From: JADGRA01 sp052143535 | Lineage (GTDB): Bacteria > Myxococcota > Myxococcia > Myxococcales > Myxococcaceae | Direction: 5' to 3' | NCBI GenBank assembly: GCA_052143535.1 | Contig: JBKQSS010000042.1 | Span: forward strand, 1 to 64,000 | Length of the DNA: 64,000 nucleotides | In this document: positions 15,308 to 23,859 of the stretch, one piece after another | How the letters are laid out: every line of letters begins with the position of its first letter | How positions within the stretch are numbered: the first letter of the stretch is position 1 | The notes under the pieces: generated by a model | Database searches by the model: none | The model's input: only the letters and a program-made list of their open reading frames with translations | Told to the model about the DNA's origin: nothing | Program-made: the position numbers and the translations under genes

Positions 15308-17175
15308 CAGGTGTTCCTCCAATGGCGGAAGGGGTGGTACTGGACGCCGCCCGGGCTGTAGAAGCGGCCGAAGAACTCCACGTACTGCAGCCGCAGCCCT
15401 TGGATGGTGGGGCTAAACAAGGCGAGGCCGAAGTTGATGAGGTGGAAGAGCAGCGCGAAAATGATGCCCACCACCAGGCTTCCGGCGGCACCCGCCAGAC
15501 GATTGGCGACCAGCGCGAGCATCACCGAGGCGGTCCCGAGCGCCATGATGCGTGCGTAGGAGAGGATGTTCCCGAGGGTCGAGAGCAGCTCCACCGGCGC
15601 AATCAGTCCCTCGGCGATGATGAGCAGCGGGAATGCGACAAGCAGCGCAACCACCAGCGGAGTGAGCAACTGGTGCGGCAGCACGCGGAAGGCGGCCAAC
15701 AGAGCTCCCAAGATGAGCAGAATCATCATTGCAGACAGCCCACGCCCGATAGCTTGGCGAGGCTGACCGCGGAAGGCGCTCACCACCCCCAGGACGAGGC
15801 CGAGCACGACGTGAACCAGCCCGAGGGCGAGGCAGAGCCCGAGGAAGGAGATGATGTCGCGCGGCTCCTCCCGGTTGAGCACCAGCGGCCGCATGCCGAA
15901 CCAGTGCCGGCCCAGGTCCCCGAAAAACTCCCCGAAGAGAACGCCGAAGATGAGCGTGAACAGCGCGCAAGCCAGGGAGATTTCGGAGATGGCCCGCAGC
16001 GGCGTTTCCGCTCGGGAGCGGTAGCGGAGCGCCAGCCCCAACAGCCCGAGCACCAGGGCGTAGCCCACGTCGCCGACCATCAGCCCGAAAAACATCGGGA
16101 AGAAGATGGCGACGAAGGGCGTCGGGTCGATGCTGCCGTAGCGGGGAAGTGGCAGCATGCCCACCAGCAGCTGGAAGGGACGAAAGAGGCGCGGGTTGTG
16201 CAGCACCACCGGTGCCTCGGCGGACCACTGCTCGGCGGCGAGCTGCTCGACGGAAACCGATGGGCCCACGGCCTCGGCGAGGCGCGCCGCGAGCCGCGCC
16301 ACCTCTGCTGCCGGCACCCAGCCTTCCAGAACGAAGGCATGGGCAGTCGAGGCCGACAGACGCAGCCCCTCGAGCTGGCCGAGGCGGTCGTGGACCGCGG
16401 CTGCAGCAGTGGTGAGTTCGGGAAGCTTTCCCTTGAGCTGGGCGCGCGCTTGAGCCACGGCCTCCAGCTCGGCGGGGATGGCGCGCAGACGCTGGACGAT
16501 GTGGGGGACGGCATCGGCCAGCGACTGGCCCTCGTAACCACGCGGCAGGGGTACCTGCTCCACGCCACTCTCGGCGAGCAACCGCTCCACGTGCGGCGCA
16601 TTGCGCACAGGCACCAACAAAAGGAGCACCGACTCGCCGCTCGCCAGCGGGTGCGTGCGTAACTCGAAGTCCCTTCCTAGTGAGCCGTCGAGCGCGGTGC
16701 GAAAGCGCTCCACACTGCCGACTTGCCCGGCGCGGAGCACCACGAGATAGGCCCGCACGCCGGGGGTCACCCCGTTCTCGAAGAGCTTGCCGAACGCCGC
16801 CATCACGTCCTGGTACTTGGCCAATAGCGCGCGCTCCTCTTGGAGTGCTCGCCCGTGCGCCTGGAGCCGCTCCGCCTCGCGCCGGACACGGCGGGCCAGA
16901 CGGGCCGAGCGGGCCCAGCCCGTCGGCGCTGCAACGGCAGCCGCGCTCGGCTCCGAAGCGCCGAGCAGCGACAGGCCGGCCTGCACGTCGTCGAGAATTC
17001 GTTTGAGTTGCCGTTCGAGACGCAGCTCGCGCGCCGCGAGTTGAAACGGGGCGAGGAGGCGTCTGCTCGCCGGGGCGGCGAGGTGGACAAGGCCTAGGTC
17101 TTGGAGCGCGGCGAGCGTCGGGGAAAGCACCCCGCAGGGGCCGAGCACCCGAACGCGGCTCATGCGCAAAATCAT
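15307..17175 (-). CDS. atpI: V/A-type ATP synthase subunit I (membrane stator, a-like)
   Basis: A 622-residue protein with a soluble N-terminal half (to about residue 340) of coiled coils and two globular lobes that hold the stator stalks, and a membrane half with seven to eight helices. The helix with ILSYARIMALGTASVML carries the essential Arg that faces Glu54 of subunit K. The FFPMFFGLMVGDVGYALVLG segment marks the first membrane helices of the family. It overlaps subunits H and K by 3-4 bases. Length is typical (600-660). Confidence 0.95.
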   Translation of the reverse strand: MILRMSRVRVLGPCGVLSPTLAALQDLGLVHLAAPASRRLLAPFQLAARELRLERQLKRILDDVQAGLSLLGASEPSAAAVAAPTGWARSARLARRVRREAERLQAHGRALQEERALLAKYQDVMAAFGKLFENGVTPGVRAYLVVLRAGQVGSVERFRTALDGSLGRDFELRTHPLASGESVLLLLVPVRNAPHVERLLAESGVEQVPLPRGYEGQSLADAVPHIVQRLRAIPAELEAVAQARAQLKGKLPELTTAAAAVHDRLGQLEGLRLSASTAHAFVLEGWVPAAEVARLAARLAEAVGPSVSVEQLAAEQWSAEAPVVLHNPRLFRPFQLLVGMLPLPRYGSIDPTPFVAIFFPMFFGLMVGDVGYALVLGLLGLALRYRSRAETPLRAISEISLACALFTLIFGVLFGEFFGDLGRHWFGMRPLVLNREEPRDIISFLGLCLALGLVHVVLGLVLGVVSAFRGQPRQAIGRGLSAMMILLILGALLAAFRVLPHQLLTPLVVALLVAFPLLIIAEGLIAPVELLSTLGNILSYARIMALGTASVMLALVANRLAGAAGSLVVGIIFALLFHLINFGLALFSPTIQGLRLQYVEFFGRFYSPGGVQYHPFRHWRNT

Positions 17176-17519
17176 GGGCCCACCGCCGGCACGTCCTCGA
17201 CGAGACTTCTCAAAACGAAGAGCGCGAGGTCCTCTAACCCTTTCGCAGTCACGGCCTGGTACCGCTGCACGCGTGCATCGGCCCGCGTCGCAATGTGCTG
17301 GAGCTCCACCTCGAGCTCCGCTTGCATCTGCGTCTCGATGCGCGCGGTGCCGGCTCGAGCCTCCTCTTCAGCGCGGGCCGCCAGCGCCTGCGCATCGACG
17401 CGGGCCAGCTCCACAAGCCGAACGGCAGCTGTCCGAGCCTGCTCGAGGCGCAGGGCGAGGCGTCGTTCCGCCTCGAGCAGCTTGTCCAGGTCGTCCTTCA
17501 CACCAACCCCAAGGGGCAT
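17172..17519 (-). CDS. V/A-type ATP synthase peripheral stalk subunit H
   Basis: A 115-residue protein that is almost entirely coiled coil (KDDLDKLLEAERRLALRLEQ and onwards), ending with a short LEDLALFVLRSLVEDV helix. Size, composition and place before subunit I fit subunit H (also called G or AhaH), partner of E in the peripheral stalk. ATG 17519 is the first Met; a GTG six codons later (MPLGVG then V) is also possible. It is the first gene of the operon, so the promoter should lie in the 220 bases upstream. Confidence 0.8.
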   Translation of the reverse strand: MPLGVGVKDDLDKLLEAERRLALRLEQARTAAVRLVELARVDAQALAARAEEEARAGTARIETQMQAELEVELQHIATRADARVQRYQAVTAKGLEDLALFVLRSLVEDVPAVGP

Positions 17520-17738
17520 TTCGACAGCGCTGTCCCTTGCCGGGTTACTGCAAAGAATGGTCCCCCCGGAGCCGAGGAGCACTTGAGGTTGCCGGCGGCG
17601 CGCGCCGGCCACGCGGAATGAAATTGGACGGTTGCCTTTACCTGCCGCGGTTGGCGGGCATTGGATGCGTGGCTCACGAGCCAGCGCGCAATTCCTGCGC
17701 TCACCCGCCTGGGCGGGGGATGGCTGAGCCGGCGGGGC

Positions 17739-18641
17739 TCAGGACATGCTGGCCGGCTCGGTGACGTCCACCAAGCCCCACAGCATGGAGCGGTCCTCTT
17801 CGGCGCGGTTGGTAGGAGAGGGGCGTGAGGGCTCAGCAAAGCTGCGCAGCACCATTCGAGCGCCCGGGCTGCCTGCCCTCTGCGCCGCCGCCAACAACCG
17901 TGCGCGGTAGCTCGCTGGGGCGCCGTCCAGGACGTTGGAGAAGGTGAAGCCGTCGAAGCTGCCGGGGCGGGCGGATTCCAAGTACCCAGCCGCGTCGGCA
18001 TAAACCAGTTCCACCGGGTGCCGGGGTTTCGCGGCGGGCGGGTAGTCGCCGAGGAGGAGGGCTCGGAGGTAGGGGTTTGTCGCGTTGGGATGGCGGGCGA
18101 AGCCGCGCTCCAGGCGCGAGCGCATCACCGCGCCAAAGTGCGGAGGCAGCACGCCGAGAAAGGGCGAGGCGTAGACGCGGCGAAGCCCAGTCAGTGAGAG
18201 CAGCGTGTCCACGCCTGCTCGGAAACGCCGCGTGTCCAAGTGCGCATGCCAAAAGGCGAGCTGGCCAGCCGTCGCCTCCAGGGCGAGGAATTCCTCAACG
18301 CGTGCCCGGCGCCACCCGGCCAGCGGCAACAGTGCGCGGCCGAAGCCCATCAGGCGCTCCGCGGTGCCAGTTTGCGCCGGCGCCCCCCCGAGGCGTGCGC
18401 GAGCGTACGCCAGCTGCACTGGGTTGATGTCCACGGCCACCACGGGCTGCTGCTCGGCGAGCGCCAGGGCCGTGTCCCCGGCGGAGGCAATGCAGAAAAT
18501 CCGTCCTCGGCCGGCGAAGGCCTGGGCCTCGACGGCCACGTCTTCGTACATGTGCCCGAAGAGAATTCGCTGCGGAGCGGCCAGGGCGTCGAAACGTCCC
18601 CGGCCCCAGGGAGTGTCGGCCACGGACGGGGGCGTGCTCAC
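17739..18641 (-). CDS. DUF3419/BtaA-like aminocarboxypropyl transferase
   Basis: A 300-residue protein with an SAM-binding fold of the DUF3419 family, whose studied member BtaA moves a 3-amino-3-carboxypropyl group from SAM to diacylglycerol to begin betaine-lipid synthesis. Visible features: RILFGHMYEDVAVEAQAF near the start, the SAM motif IFCIASAGDTALALA, the acidic VVAVDINPVQLAYA that binds the ribose, and FDGFTFSNVLDGA late. It is shorter than BtaA (about 400). GTG 18641 overlaps the DoxX-like stop, so the two are co-translated. No BtaB-like methyltransferase lies nearby, so the final product is uncertain. Confidence 0.78.
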   Translation of the reverse strand: MSTPPSVADTPWGRGRFDALAAPQRILFGHMYEDVAVEAQAFAGRGRIFCIASAGDTALALAEQQPVVAVDINPVQLAYARARLGGAPAQTGTAERLMGFGRALLPLAGWRRARVEEFLALEATAGQLAFWHAHLDTRRFRAGVDTLLSLTGLRRVYASPFLGVLPPHFGAVMRSRLERGFARHPNATNPYLRALLLGDYPPAAKPRHPVELVYADAAGYLESARPGSFDGFTFSNVLDGAPASYRARLLAAAQRAGSPGARMVLRSFAEPSRPSPTNRAEEDRSMLWGLVDVTEPASMS

Positions 18642-19015
18642 TGGCTGCCGAGTGCCCCCGCAACCCAGACGAGGATGATGAAGACAAAGTTCTTCACCAC
18701 CATCCCGCCAGGGTCGTGGATGAGCCTCCGGGCGAAGAGGAGCCCGTTGACATTCATGCTGAGGAGGAGCCCGGTTTGCACGGCGGCCGCCCAGAGGGGC
18801 TTCCAGCCGCTCAGGACCCACACCGCGAGCAAGCTCTCGAGCACCCCCAGGCCACGGAGGAGGGTGGCCGGGGGAATTGGCCCAAGGTAGGGCACCGCTT
18901 CGACAATGGCCCTCTGCTCCGGCATGCGTCCGAGCACCTTGCACCAGAGGCCCTCGTACAGCCACACGGCAGCGATGGCACAGCGAACGAGTAGCAGGCG
19001 AGGCATGAACGACAT
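18638..19015 (-). CDS. DoxX-like four-helix membrane protein
   Basis: A 125-residue protein with four hydrophobic helices: LLLVRCAIAAVWLYEGLWCKVLG, residues about 50-70, 74-95 and 108-124. The WLYEGLWCKVLG segment and the size fit the DoxX-like family. Members are small inner-membrane proteins, some linked to redox balance or quinone chemistry; this one has no assigned substrate. Start ATG 19015 is chosen because it directly precedes the first helix, though the frame is open upstream. It is the first gene of a two-gene unit with the DUF3419 transferase, divergent from the his operon. Confidence 0.72.
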   Translation of the reverse strand: MSFMPRLLLVRCAIAAVWLYEGLWCKVLGRMPEQRAIVEAVPYLGPIPPATLLRGLGVLESLLAVWVLSGWKPLWAAAVQTGLLLSMNVNGLLFARRLIHDPGGMVVKNFVFIILVWVAGALGSQ

Positions 19016-19275
19016 GCGGGCCAAGGCCTTTTCGAGTGTCTGCTTTGGCGCAGCAGCAGGTGCAGGTGCCTTTGGGTTAGCACGTCTCGGCCCAGCTTGG
19101 CGCCCCGGGGCCTCCGGTTGCCCCGCCCGTCGAGCCATGCTAGCCAGGGCTTCGTGGTCAGCGTCGCCCAGTACCATGTCCATGCGCACCATCAGCACGG
19201 CCCCGTCGGGTCGGTGCGGGCGCATGGCGTGACGTCCAACCACTCCTAGCCCCCACACCTCGGCTTCTCCCGACT

Positions 19276-19306
19276 GGGCCCGCTCGCCACCGCGACCGGG
19301 CCCTTT
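19276..19306 (+). terminator. Hairpin in the hisG leader, possible terminator or attenuator
   Basis: GGGCCCG at 19276-19282 pairs with CGGGCCC at 19297-19303 and is followed by TTTGTCGTTT. It ends 43 bases before the hisG start. The T-tract is interrupted, so termination would be weak. No His-rich leader peptide was found upstream, so classical attenuation is not supported. Confidence 0.4.
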
Positions 19307-19348
19307 GTCGTTTCTGCCCTCCGCAGCCCCAAACCAAGGCCAAACCCC

Positions 19349-20206
19349 ATGCTTCGAATCGCTCTCCCCAACAAAGGCCGCCTCGCCGAGGAGGCCCGAG
19401 GTTTGTTCGCCGACGCTGGACTGGAAATTCGCGCCAGCGGCGACCGGGCTCTCACCGCCTCCCTGGGAGGCGAATTCGAGGCCATTTTCGTCCGCAGCCA
19501 GGACATTGCCGAGCTGGTCGCCGACGGCGTCGCCGACGCTGGCGTCACCGGTTGGGACTTGGTGCAGGAGGCGGGGCGCCCCATTGAGGCACGTCTGGAC
19601 CTCGAATTTGGACGGTGTCGACTCGTCCTGGCCGCCCGGGACGACGCTGGCATCCACCGACTGGAGGAGCTGCCCCCTTGCCCGCGCGTGGCCACCGCTT
19701 TCCCACGCTGCACCGCCACCTGGTTCGCCGGGCGCTCCCTGGCAGTGCAGGTGGTGCCTGTGTCCGGTGCAGCGGAGGTGGCGCCTCACCTCGGCATCGC
19801 CGACGTGGTGGTGGACCTCACCAGCACCGGCAGCACTCTCAAGGTCAATGGGCTTTGCGAGGTGGCGACGCTGCTCGAGTCCAGCGCGCGCCTGGTGGCC
19901 GCGCCCGGACTCCCCCCGGCTAAAGCCGCCGCCCTGGCCGGGCTCCAGGATGCGCTGCTCAGCGTGGTGCGGGCCCGCGGCAAGCGCTACCTCATGGCCA
20001 ACGTGCCGAGAGCCGCTCTCAACCAGGTGCGCGAGGTGCTGCCTGGGCTGAATGGACCGACGGTGCTGGAACTTCACGGTGGGGGGCCCCTGGTTGCAGT
20101 GCACGCGGTGGTGGGCGAGTCGGCCCTGTACCGGACGGTGGGCGCACTCAAGGCGCTCGGCGGCGAGGGCATTCTGGTGACGCGCATCGAGAGGCTGCTG
20201 CCATGA
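19349..20206 (+). CDS. hisG: ATP phosphoribosyltransferase, long form
   Basis: First enzyme of histidine synthesis: ATP plus PRPP gives phosphoribosyl-ATP. The 285-residue length and a C-terminal ACT-like domain (from about residue 210, GLNGPTVLELHGGGPLVAVH) mark the long form, which is feedback-inhibited by histidine and needs no HisZ. The N-terminal MLRIALPNKGRL, GVTGWD and the PRPP loop DLTSTGSTLKVNGL are clear. It opens the his operon; its stop overlaps hisD by four bases. Confidence 0.96.
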   Translation: MLRIALPNKGRLAEEARGLFADAGLEIRASGDRALTASLGGEFEAIFVRSQDIAELVADGVADAGVTGWDLVQEAGRPIEARLDLEFGRCRLVLAARDDAGIHRLEELPPCPRVATAFPRCTATWFAGRSLAVQVVPVSGAAEVAPHLGIADVVVDLTSTGSTLKVNGLCEVATLLESSARLVAAPGLPPAKAAALAGLQDALLSVVRARGKRYLMANVPRAALNQVREVLPGLNGPTVLELHGGGPLVAVHAVVGESALYRTVGALKALGGEGILVTRIERLLP

Positions 20207-21504
20207 GTGGCCTCGTCCGCTGGACGGGGCGGCTGGACGGGCTGGGCGCCGGCGAGCGCCAAGCGCTGCTCTGTCGCGCACAAGAGGGCGGGGGGCGACG
20301 GCTCCGTCAAGAGACGGCCGACATCCTCGACGCCGTCCGCGCGCGCGGCGACGAGGCCCTGCGCGCCCTCGCGCTGACGCACGACGGCGTTGCGCTGCAG
20401 TCGCTGGAGGTACCAGCAAGGGAGTGCCAGGCTGCCTTGGGCCGGCTGGCCAGCCCCCTTCGCCGAGCGCTCGAGCGCGCTGCCCGAAACCTCACCCGGG
20501 TGCACGCCGCCCAGCGGCCGCAGGCCTACCTCATCGAGGTGGAACCCGGCGTGCAGGTGGAGCGCCGACCGGACCCGCTGGAGCGCGTCGGCGTCTACGC
20601 GCCCGGCGGCCGCGCCGCCTACCCGAGCAGCGTCCTGATGGGGGCGGTGCCGGCACGGGTGGCGGGAGTGGCCGAAGTCGTCCTCTGCTCTCCGCCCGGG
20701 CCGGACGGACTCCCGGCGCCGGTGGTGCTCGCCGCCGCGGCCCTTTCGGGAGTGGACCGCGTGTTTGCGCTGGGTGGCGCCGGGGCCATTGCGGCGCTGG
20801 CCTACGGGACGGCCAGCGTGCCCCGGGTGTGCCGGATTGTCGGGCCGGGCAACGCTTGGGTGGCCGAAGCCAAGCGCCAAGTGCAGGGCACGGTGGCGAT
20901 TGACTCGCCGGCTGGGCCCTCGGAGCTCCTGGCCGTGGTCGACGGCGGTGCGGACGTGGCCGCCGTGGCGCGCGAGCTGCTCGCCCAGGCCGAGCATGAC
21001 CCGGAAGCAGCCGTGGTGGCCCTCGTGCTGAAGGCCTTCACTGCCAACCGGCTGGTGGAGGCGCTGGAGGAGGGTGCCGAACGCGCGGTGCGCCGGGAAA
21101 TTGTTTCCGCCGCACTGCGCGCCCGGGGGGCAGTGCTAGTTGTCGATAGTCTCGAGGCCTCCTTGGACTTCGTTGTCGACTGGGCGCCGGAGCACCTCTT
21201 GCTGGCGGTGGGCGACGCCGACAGCGTCGCCGCGCGGGTGCGCCACGCCGGCACCATTTTCATCGGCGAGACGACGTCCGGCGCCTTCGCCGACTACTGC
21301 ACCGGGGCCAACCATGTGCTGCCCACCGGCGGGCTGGCGCGCTCCTATTCTGGGCTATCCACCTTGGACTACGTCCGCTGGACGACGGTGCAGCGGGTGA
21401 CGCGTGCCGGGGCAGCGGCGCTGGCCGAGGACGTCGCGCTCCTGGCCGGTTGCGAGGGCCTTTTTGCCCACGCTGCCGCCGCCCAAGCCTGGGAGGCACC
21501 ATGA
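20203..21504 (+). CDS. hisD: Histidinol dehydrogenase
   Basis: A 433-residue enzyme that oxidises histidinol to histidine in two NAD-dependent steps with a zinc ion. Typical motifs: RVGVYAPGGRAAYPSSVLMG, the NAD-binding GPGNAWVAEAKRQVQG, IDSPAGPSELL, and the zinc/catalytic region AEHDPEA plus WAPEHLLL. Length is normal. It is coupled to hisG and hisC by 4-base overlaps. Confidence 0.97.
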   Translation: MSGLVRWTGRLDGLGAGERQALLCRAQEGGGRRLRQETADILDAVRARGDEALRALALTHDGVALQSLEVPARECQAALGRLASPLRRALERAARNLTRVHAAQRPQAYLIEVEPGVQVERRPDPLERVGVYAPGGRAAYPSSVLMGAVPARVAGVAEVVLCSPPGPDGLPAPVVLAAAALSGVDRVFALGGAGAIAALAYGTASVPRVCRIVGPGNAWVAEAKRQVQGTVAIDSPAGPSELLAVVDGGADVAAVARELLAQAEHDPEAAVVALVLKAFTANRLVEALEEGAERAVRREIVSAALRARGAVLVVDSLEASLDFVVDWAPEHLLLAVGDADSVAARVRHAGTIFIGETTSGAFADYCTGANHVLPTGGLARSYSGLSTLDYVRWTTVQRVTRAGAAALAEDVALLAGCEGLFAHAAAAQAWEAP

Positions 21505-22559
21505 GCGAGCTGCCCCGGCCACGCGCGGCCCTCGCGCAGCTCGAGCGCTACTGCCCGGAAGCGGCTGCTTGCGCGGTGGACGTGAGCGACAACACCAGTC
21601 TCTGGGGGCCTTCTCCTGCCGCGGAGCGAGCCGTCCAGGGGGCATCCGCCGAAACCTTCAGCCGCTACCCTCAAGCGGACCCGCGCGCTCTGTGCGCAGC
21701 GCTGGCCGACTACGCCGGGGTGCGGCCCGAGCAGGTGGTGACGGGCTGTGGCTCCGACGACGTCATCGAGTGTGCCCTGCGTGCCTTCGGCGAGCCCGGG
21801 AATGCGGTGGCCTTCTGCGCGCCCACCTTCTCCATGCTGCCAACCTTCGCCCGCGTCAACGGGCTCGAGCCGCGCGCCATTCCTTTCCGCGCCGATGGCG
21901 AGCTCGACGTCGAGGCGCTCCTGGCGCTGCGCGCACCCGTCACCTACGTCGCCTCCCCCAACAACCCCACCGGCCGCGAAGTTTCCCCCCAGGCGCTGCA
22001 GCAGCTACTTCAAGCGGCCCAAGGGCTCGTCCTGGTCGACGAGGCCTACGGCGAGTTTGCCGAAAACTCGAGCATCCCCTGGCTGGCGCACTGTCCGCAT
22101 CTTCTCGTGACGCGCACCCTCTCCAAGGCCTTCGGCCTCGCCGGGCTGCGCATCGGCTATGGCCTGGGCGCCCCCGAGGTGGTGGCGGCAGTGGGGCTGG
22201 TGCGAGGCCCCTACAAACTCAACGCGCTTGCCGAGCGCGCCGCCCTCGCTGCTCTCCGGGAGGACGTGGCCTGGGTACGTGCTCACGCCGCCGCGGCGTG
22301 TACGGCCCGGGAGCGCCTGGCCGCCGAGTTGCGCCGCATGGACTTCCACCCGCTGGCCTCCGGGGCCAACTTCCTGTGCCTCCCCGTCCCAGACGCCCGA
22401 GCCTGGGGAGCCCGCTTACTCCAGAAGGGCGTGCGGGTACGCATCCTCCGGGCGCTCCCCCAGGTGGGGGACGCGCTGCGCATTGGGGTGGGCCCCTGGG
22501 AAACCATGGAGCGCGTGCTGGCGGCGCTGCGAGCCGTTTCTGCCGAGAGCGCCCGATGA
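21501..22559 (+). CDS. hisC: Histidinol-phosphate aminotransferase
   Basis: A 352-residue PLP enzyme of fold type I. The segment SDNTSLWGPSP near the start, GSDDVIECALRAF, ASPNNPTGREV, VDEAYGEF, and the PLP lysine in TLSKAFGLAGLRIGYG are all present. It transfers an amino group from glutamate to imidazole acetol phosphate. ATG 21501 overlaps the hisD stop; a longer frame from 21450 lies inside hisD and is not used. Confidence 0.95.
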   Translation: MSELPRPRAALAQLERYCPEAAACAVDVSDNTSLWGPSPAAERAVQGASAETFSRYPQADPRALCAALADYAGVRPEQVVTGCGSDDVIECALRAFGEPGNAVAFCAPTFSMLPTFARVNGLEPRAIPFRADGELDVEALLALRAPVTYVASPNNPTGREVSPQALQQLLQAAQGLVLVDEAYGEFAENSSIPWLAHCPHLLVTRTLSKAFGLAGLRIGYGLGAPEVVAAVGLVRGPYKLNALAERAALAALREDVAWVRAHAAAACTARERLAAELRRMDFHPLASGANFLCLPVPDARAWGARLLQKGVRVRILRALPQVGDALRIGVGPWETMERVLAALRAVSAESAR

Positions 22560-23149
22560 GACTCACCCTCCTCGACACCGGAGCAGGAAACCTCCACTCC
22601 CTGGGGAGGGCCCTCGAGTCCTGCGGCGCCACACTGGCCGTGGAGACGGACCCGCGGCGCTGCCTCGCCGTCTCTGGGCTCGTCCTTCCAGGCGTGGGCG
22701 CCTTCGCCCCGGCGGCCGAGCGGCTCGCTTCAGTCCGTTCCGACTTGGCCCAGGCCCTGCGGAACGGGCTGCCGTGCCTCGCCATTTGCCTCGGGCTGCA
22801 GCTGCTGCTCGGCTCGAGCGAGGAGGGCCCCGGGGAAGGCTTGGGCGTGCTTGCCGGCCGGGTGGAACGCCTGCCAGCTCGCCGCGTCCCCCACATGGGC
22901 TGGAATGCGCTCGTGGGGGAGGACAACCTCCTCGCCGCCTCGGGCCTCACCACGGCGTATTACGCGCACAGCTACCTCTGCGCCCTCAGCGACAAGACTG
23001 CCGTGCGCGCCGTCAGCCAGCACGAGGAGGTGCGCATTCCCGCGCTGGTGCGCACGGCCCGCACGGTGGGCGTCCAATTTCACCCGGAGAAGAGCGGCCC
23101 GGCCGGCCGACGGTTTCTGGCCGAGGTACTCGAGGAGCTGCAACCATGA
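22556..23149 (+). CDS. hisH: Imidazole glycerol phosphate synthase, glutaminase subunit
   Basis: A 197-residue class I glutamine amidotransferase that supplies ammonia to HisF. The nucleophile is Cys78 in AICLGLQLL, and the His-Glu pair is His176/Glu178 in GVQFHPEKSG. The opening TLLDTGAGNLHSLGRAL is usual for HisH. It is read in a different frame from the large open frame that starts inside hisC; ATG 22556 overlaps the hisC stop. Confidence 0.95.
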   Translation: MRLTLLDTGAGNLHSLGRALESCGATLAVETDPRRCLAVSGLVLPGVGAFAPAAERLASVRSDLAQALRNGLPCLAICLGLQLLLGSSEEGPGEGLGVLAGRVERLPARRVPHMGWNALVGEDNLLAASGLTTAYYAHSYLCALSDKTAVRAVSQHEEVRIPALVRTARTVGVQFHPEKSGPAGRRFLAEVLEELQP

Positions 23150-23859
23150 GAGTGTTTCCGTCGCTGGACTTGCGCCAAGGCAGCTGCGTGCAGCTGGTCG
23201 GAGGCTCGCTCGAGGCGGAGCGCCTCCGGCTTCCACACCCGGTGGAGGTGGCCCGGCGCTGGCTCGCCTTGGGCTTTCGAGCGCTGCACGTGGTGGACCT
23301 CGACGCGGCGACCGGCCAGGGCAGTAATGCTCCGGTGCTGGAGGAGCTGCTGCGGCAGCTGCCAGGCGCGCAAATGCAAGTGGGGGGCGGCGTCCGAGAG
23401 GAGGCCGACATCCGCCATTGGCTCATGGCCGGGGCCGAGCAGGTGGTGCTGGGCACCCGGGCCGTCCTCGACAGGGACTGGCTCGAGCGCATGGCTTTTG
23501 AGTTTCCGCGCCGGCTGGTGGTGGCTGCCGACGCCCGGGAGCGACAGGTGGTGACGCACGGCTGGAGCCGGACAGTGGACCAGGACGTGGCCGCTCTAGT
23601 GGCTTCCCTGGAGGCGCTGCCGTTGGCCGCCGTCCTGGTGACGGCGGTGCACAAGGAGGGCCACATGCAGGGGACGGACTTCGCCCTCCTCGAAGAGTTG
23701 GTGGGCACCACGCACCATCCTCTGCAGGCCTCCGGGGGAATTGCCTCGGTCGAGGAAATTCGGCAGCTGGCCAAAGCCGGAGTCTCAGCCGTCATTCTGG
23801 GCATGGCGCTCTACACCGGGGCGCTGGATGCCGAGGCTCTCGCGGAGGAATTCCCGTGA
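23146..23859 (+). CDS. hisA: Phosphoribosylformimino-AICAR phosphate isomerase
   Basis: A 237-residue TIM-barrel enzyme that performs the Amadori rearrangement of ProFAR to PRFAR. The two half-barrels are visible: FPSLDLRQGSCVQLVGG with the first catalytic Asp (Asp8), VVDLDAATG, QVGGGVREE, then VTAVHKEGHMQGTD, QASGGIAS and VILGMALY. It sits between hisH and hisB with 4-base overlaps on both sides. Confidence 0.94.
   Translation: MRVFPSLDLRQGSCVQLVGGSLEAERLRLPHPVEVARRWLALGFRALHVVDLDAATGQGSNAPVLEELLRQLPGAQMQVGGGVREEADIRHWLMAGAEQVVLGTRAVLDRDWLERMAFEFPRRLVVAADARERQVVTHGWSRTVDQDVAALVASLEALPLAAVLVTAVHKEGHMQGTDFALLEELVGTTHHPLQASGGIASVEEIRQLAKAGVSAVILGMALYTGALDAEALAEEFP

Noticed and set aside
15322..16662. 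A 446-codon plus-strand frame opposite subunit I
   Set aside because: Composition is extreme in Glu, Gln and His, as expected for the antisense of a Leu/Ala-rich gene; no start signal.
19120..19232. A his leader peptide
   Set aside because: The only short frame with a plausible start (ending MA before a stop near 19,232) has no run of His codons.
21404..22555. Long frame reading into hisH from inside hisC
   Set aside because: It is an Arg/Pro-rich shadow of hisC; true hisH starts at 22556.
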